Assembly: GCA_965240325.2 (NCBI GenBank)
Contig: OZ251250.1
Coordinates: 434,001 to 498,000 of the forward strand
Direction of reading: 5' to 3'
DNA from: Rebecca billardiae RCC1528
Lineage: Eukaryota; Haptophyta
DNA: 64,000 nucleotides
Shown here piece after piece: positions 63,546 to 64,000 of this stretch (positions within the stretch are counted from its first letter, which is position 1; the number at the start of each line of letters is the position of its first letter). Made by a program: the position numbers and the translations under genes. Under the pieces are notes generated by a model, which saw only the letters and a list, made by a program, of their open reading frames with translations, had not been told where the DNA came from and made no database searches.

Positions 63546-64000
63546 ACTGGCGTGGTACGGCTCACGTCGTTGACGGATGCCCTAAGACTGCCTCGGCACC
63601 TTGTGTAGTCTGTAGATCTGTGTTCAAATGCTCACCAAGCTGGCTCGCAGAGCTTGTGGCAGTGCCTAGCGTGCAAGAAGCTGCTACCAGTGGTGCCATA
63701 GCACTCAAGACCCGGCCGTGACGCATGGGGCTAGTCGGGTAGGCTGATCTGTGCTATCGGTGACCAGAAAAGCAGTTCGATCAGTGATCTGTGACTCTGG
63801 AAGTGTCGTGCGGCACACACCGTTTGAAACGCGAGCCGCGGCGCGTGCCAAACGTGACCACTTTCAGGCGGCGTGCGGGGTTGGACGTCCAGCGCGCGTG
63901 TACGTATACATTGTGCACACATATCCCCACCTCCCCGAGCCATCTCCTCGCGCCCAGGCTGCCCATATGTCGAGTCGGCTGGCAGGAAGTGACCGCTCGC
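63546..64000. other. Right end of window, nothing recognised
   Basis: About 455 bp of lower GC. Short open frames on both strands without family resemblance; no RNA gene seen. Confidence 0.4.

Overview
This is nuclear DNA of a very GC-rich, intron-containing microalga or protist. It carries mitochondrial and secretory targeting sequences, eukaryote-only families (GPCR-PIPK, UNC13/PATROL1-like, PDH E1-alpha, MscS-like of plant MSL type, GT29), TTAGGG-type tracts and long TA microsatellites. Splice sites are unusual: almost every intron inferred here starts GTGCG and all end CAG. The base composition and gene set would suit a haptophyte such as a Pavlovales member. That is inference from composition and content, not a database match.

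Layout. 1-7.2 kb: a secreted two-domain glycosyltransferase (GT8 plus GT92-like; C-terminus off the window) diverges from an extreme-GC Ala/Arg/Trp repeat gene. 7.2-12.7 kb: TA tracts, one copy of a dispersed repeat element, a GT29 sialyltransferase-like gene diverging from a small signal-peptide protein, then about 2.7 kb with no recognisable gene. 12.7-22.6 kb (minus strand): an MscS-like channel, a UvrD-family helicase and a six-TM protein with a TIR-like tail. 23.0-32.3 kb (plus strand): a membrane protein crossed by a 100-N gap, a hemerythrin, an EF-hand-like/multi-TM protein, a type II Cys-rich membrane protein and an LRR protein with a CaaX-like end. 33.0-43.9 kb: a TMEM65-like gene (minus), a degenerate kinase-like gene, PDH E1-alpha, and a second TMEM65 gene fused to a Popeye-like domain. 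44.5-61.0 kb: a GPCR-PIPK fusion (minus) diverging from a STRAD-like pseudokinase with a huge Pro/Gln tail, a tRNA-like relic, and a very large UNC13/PATROL1-like gene. 61.0-64.0 kb: another TA tract, three more copies of the dispersed repeat and a tandem duplication, with no gene recognised.

How the genes work together. There is no operon logic. Recurring themes are membrane signalling (GPCR-PIPK, TMEM65-Popeye, six-TM/TIR, MscS, EF-hand/TM), catalytically degenerate kinases, glycosylation, and mitochondrial metabolism (PDHA, TMEM65). Four head-to-head pairs share promoter regions of 85-330 bp. The most unusual items are the TMEM65-Popeye fusion, the GPCR-PIPK, the STRAD-like pseudokinase, the intron holding both telomere-like repeats and a long foldback, a roughly 580-bp AG-free intron stretch built from a minisatellite, and a family of terminal-repeat elements inserted beside TA tracts. 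Exon boundaries were worked out by eye from reading frame, GT/AG signals and family conservation.
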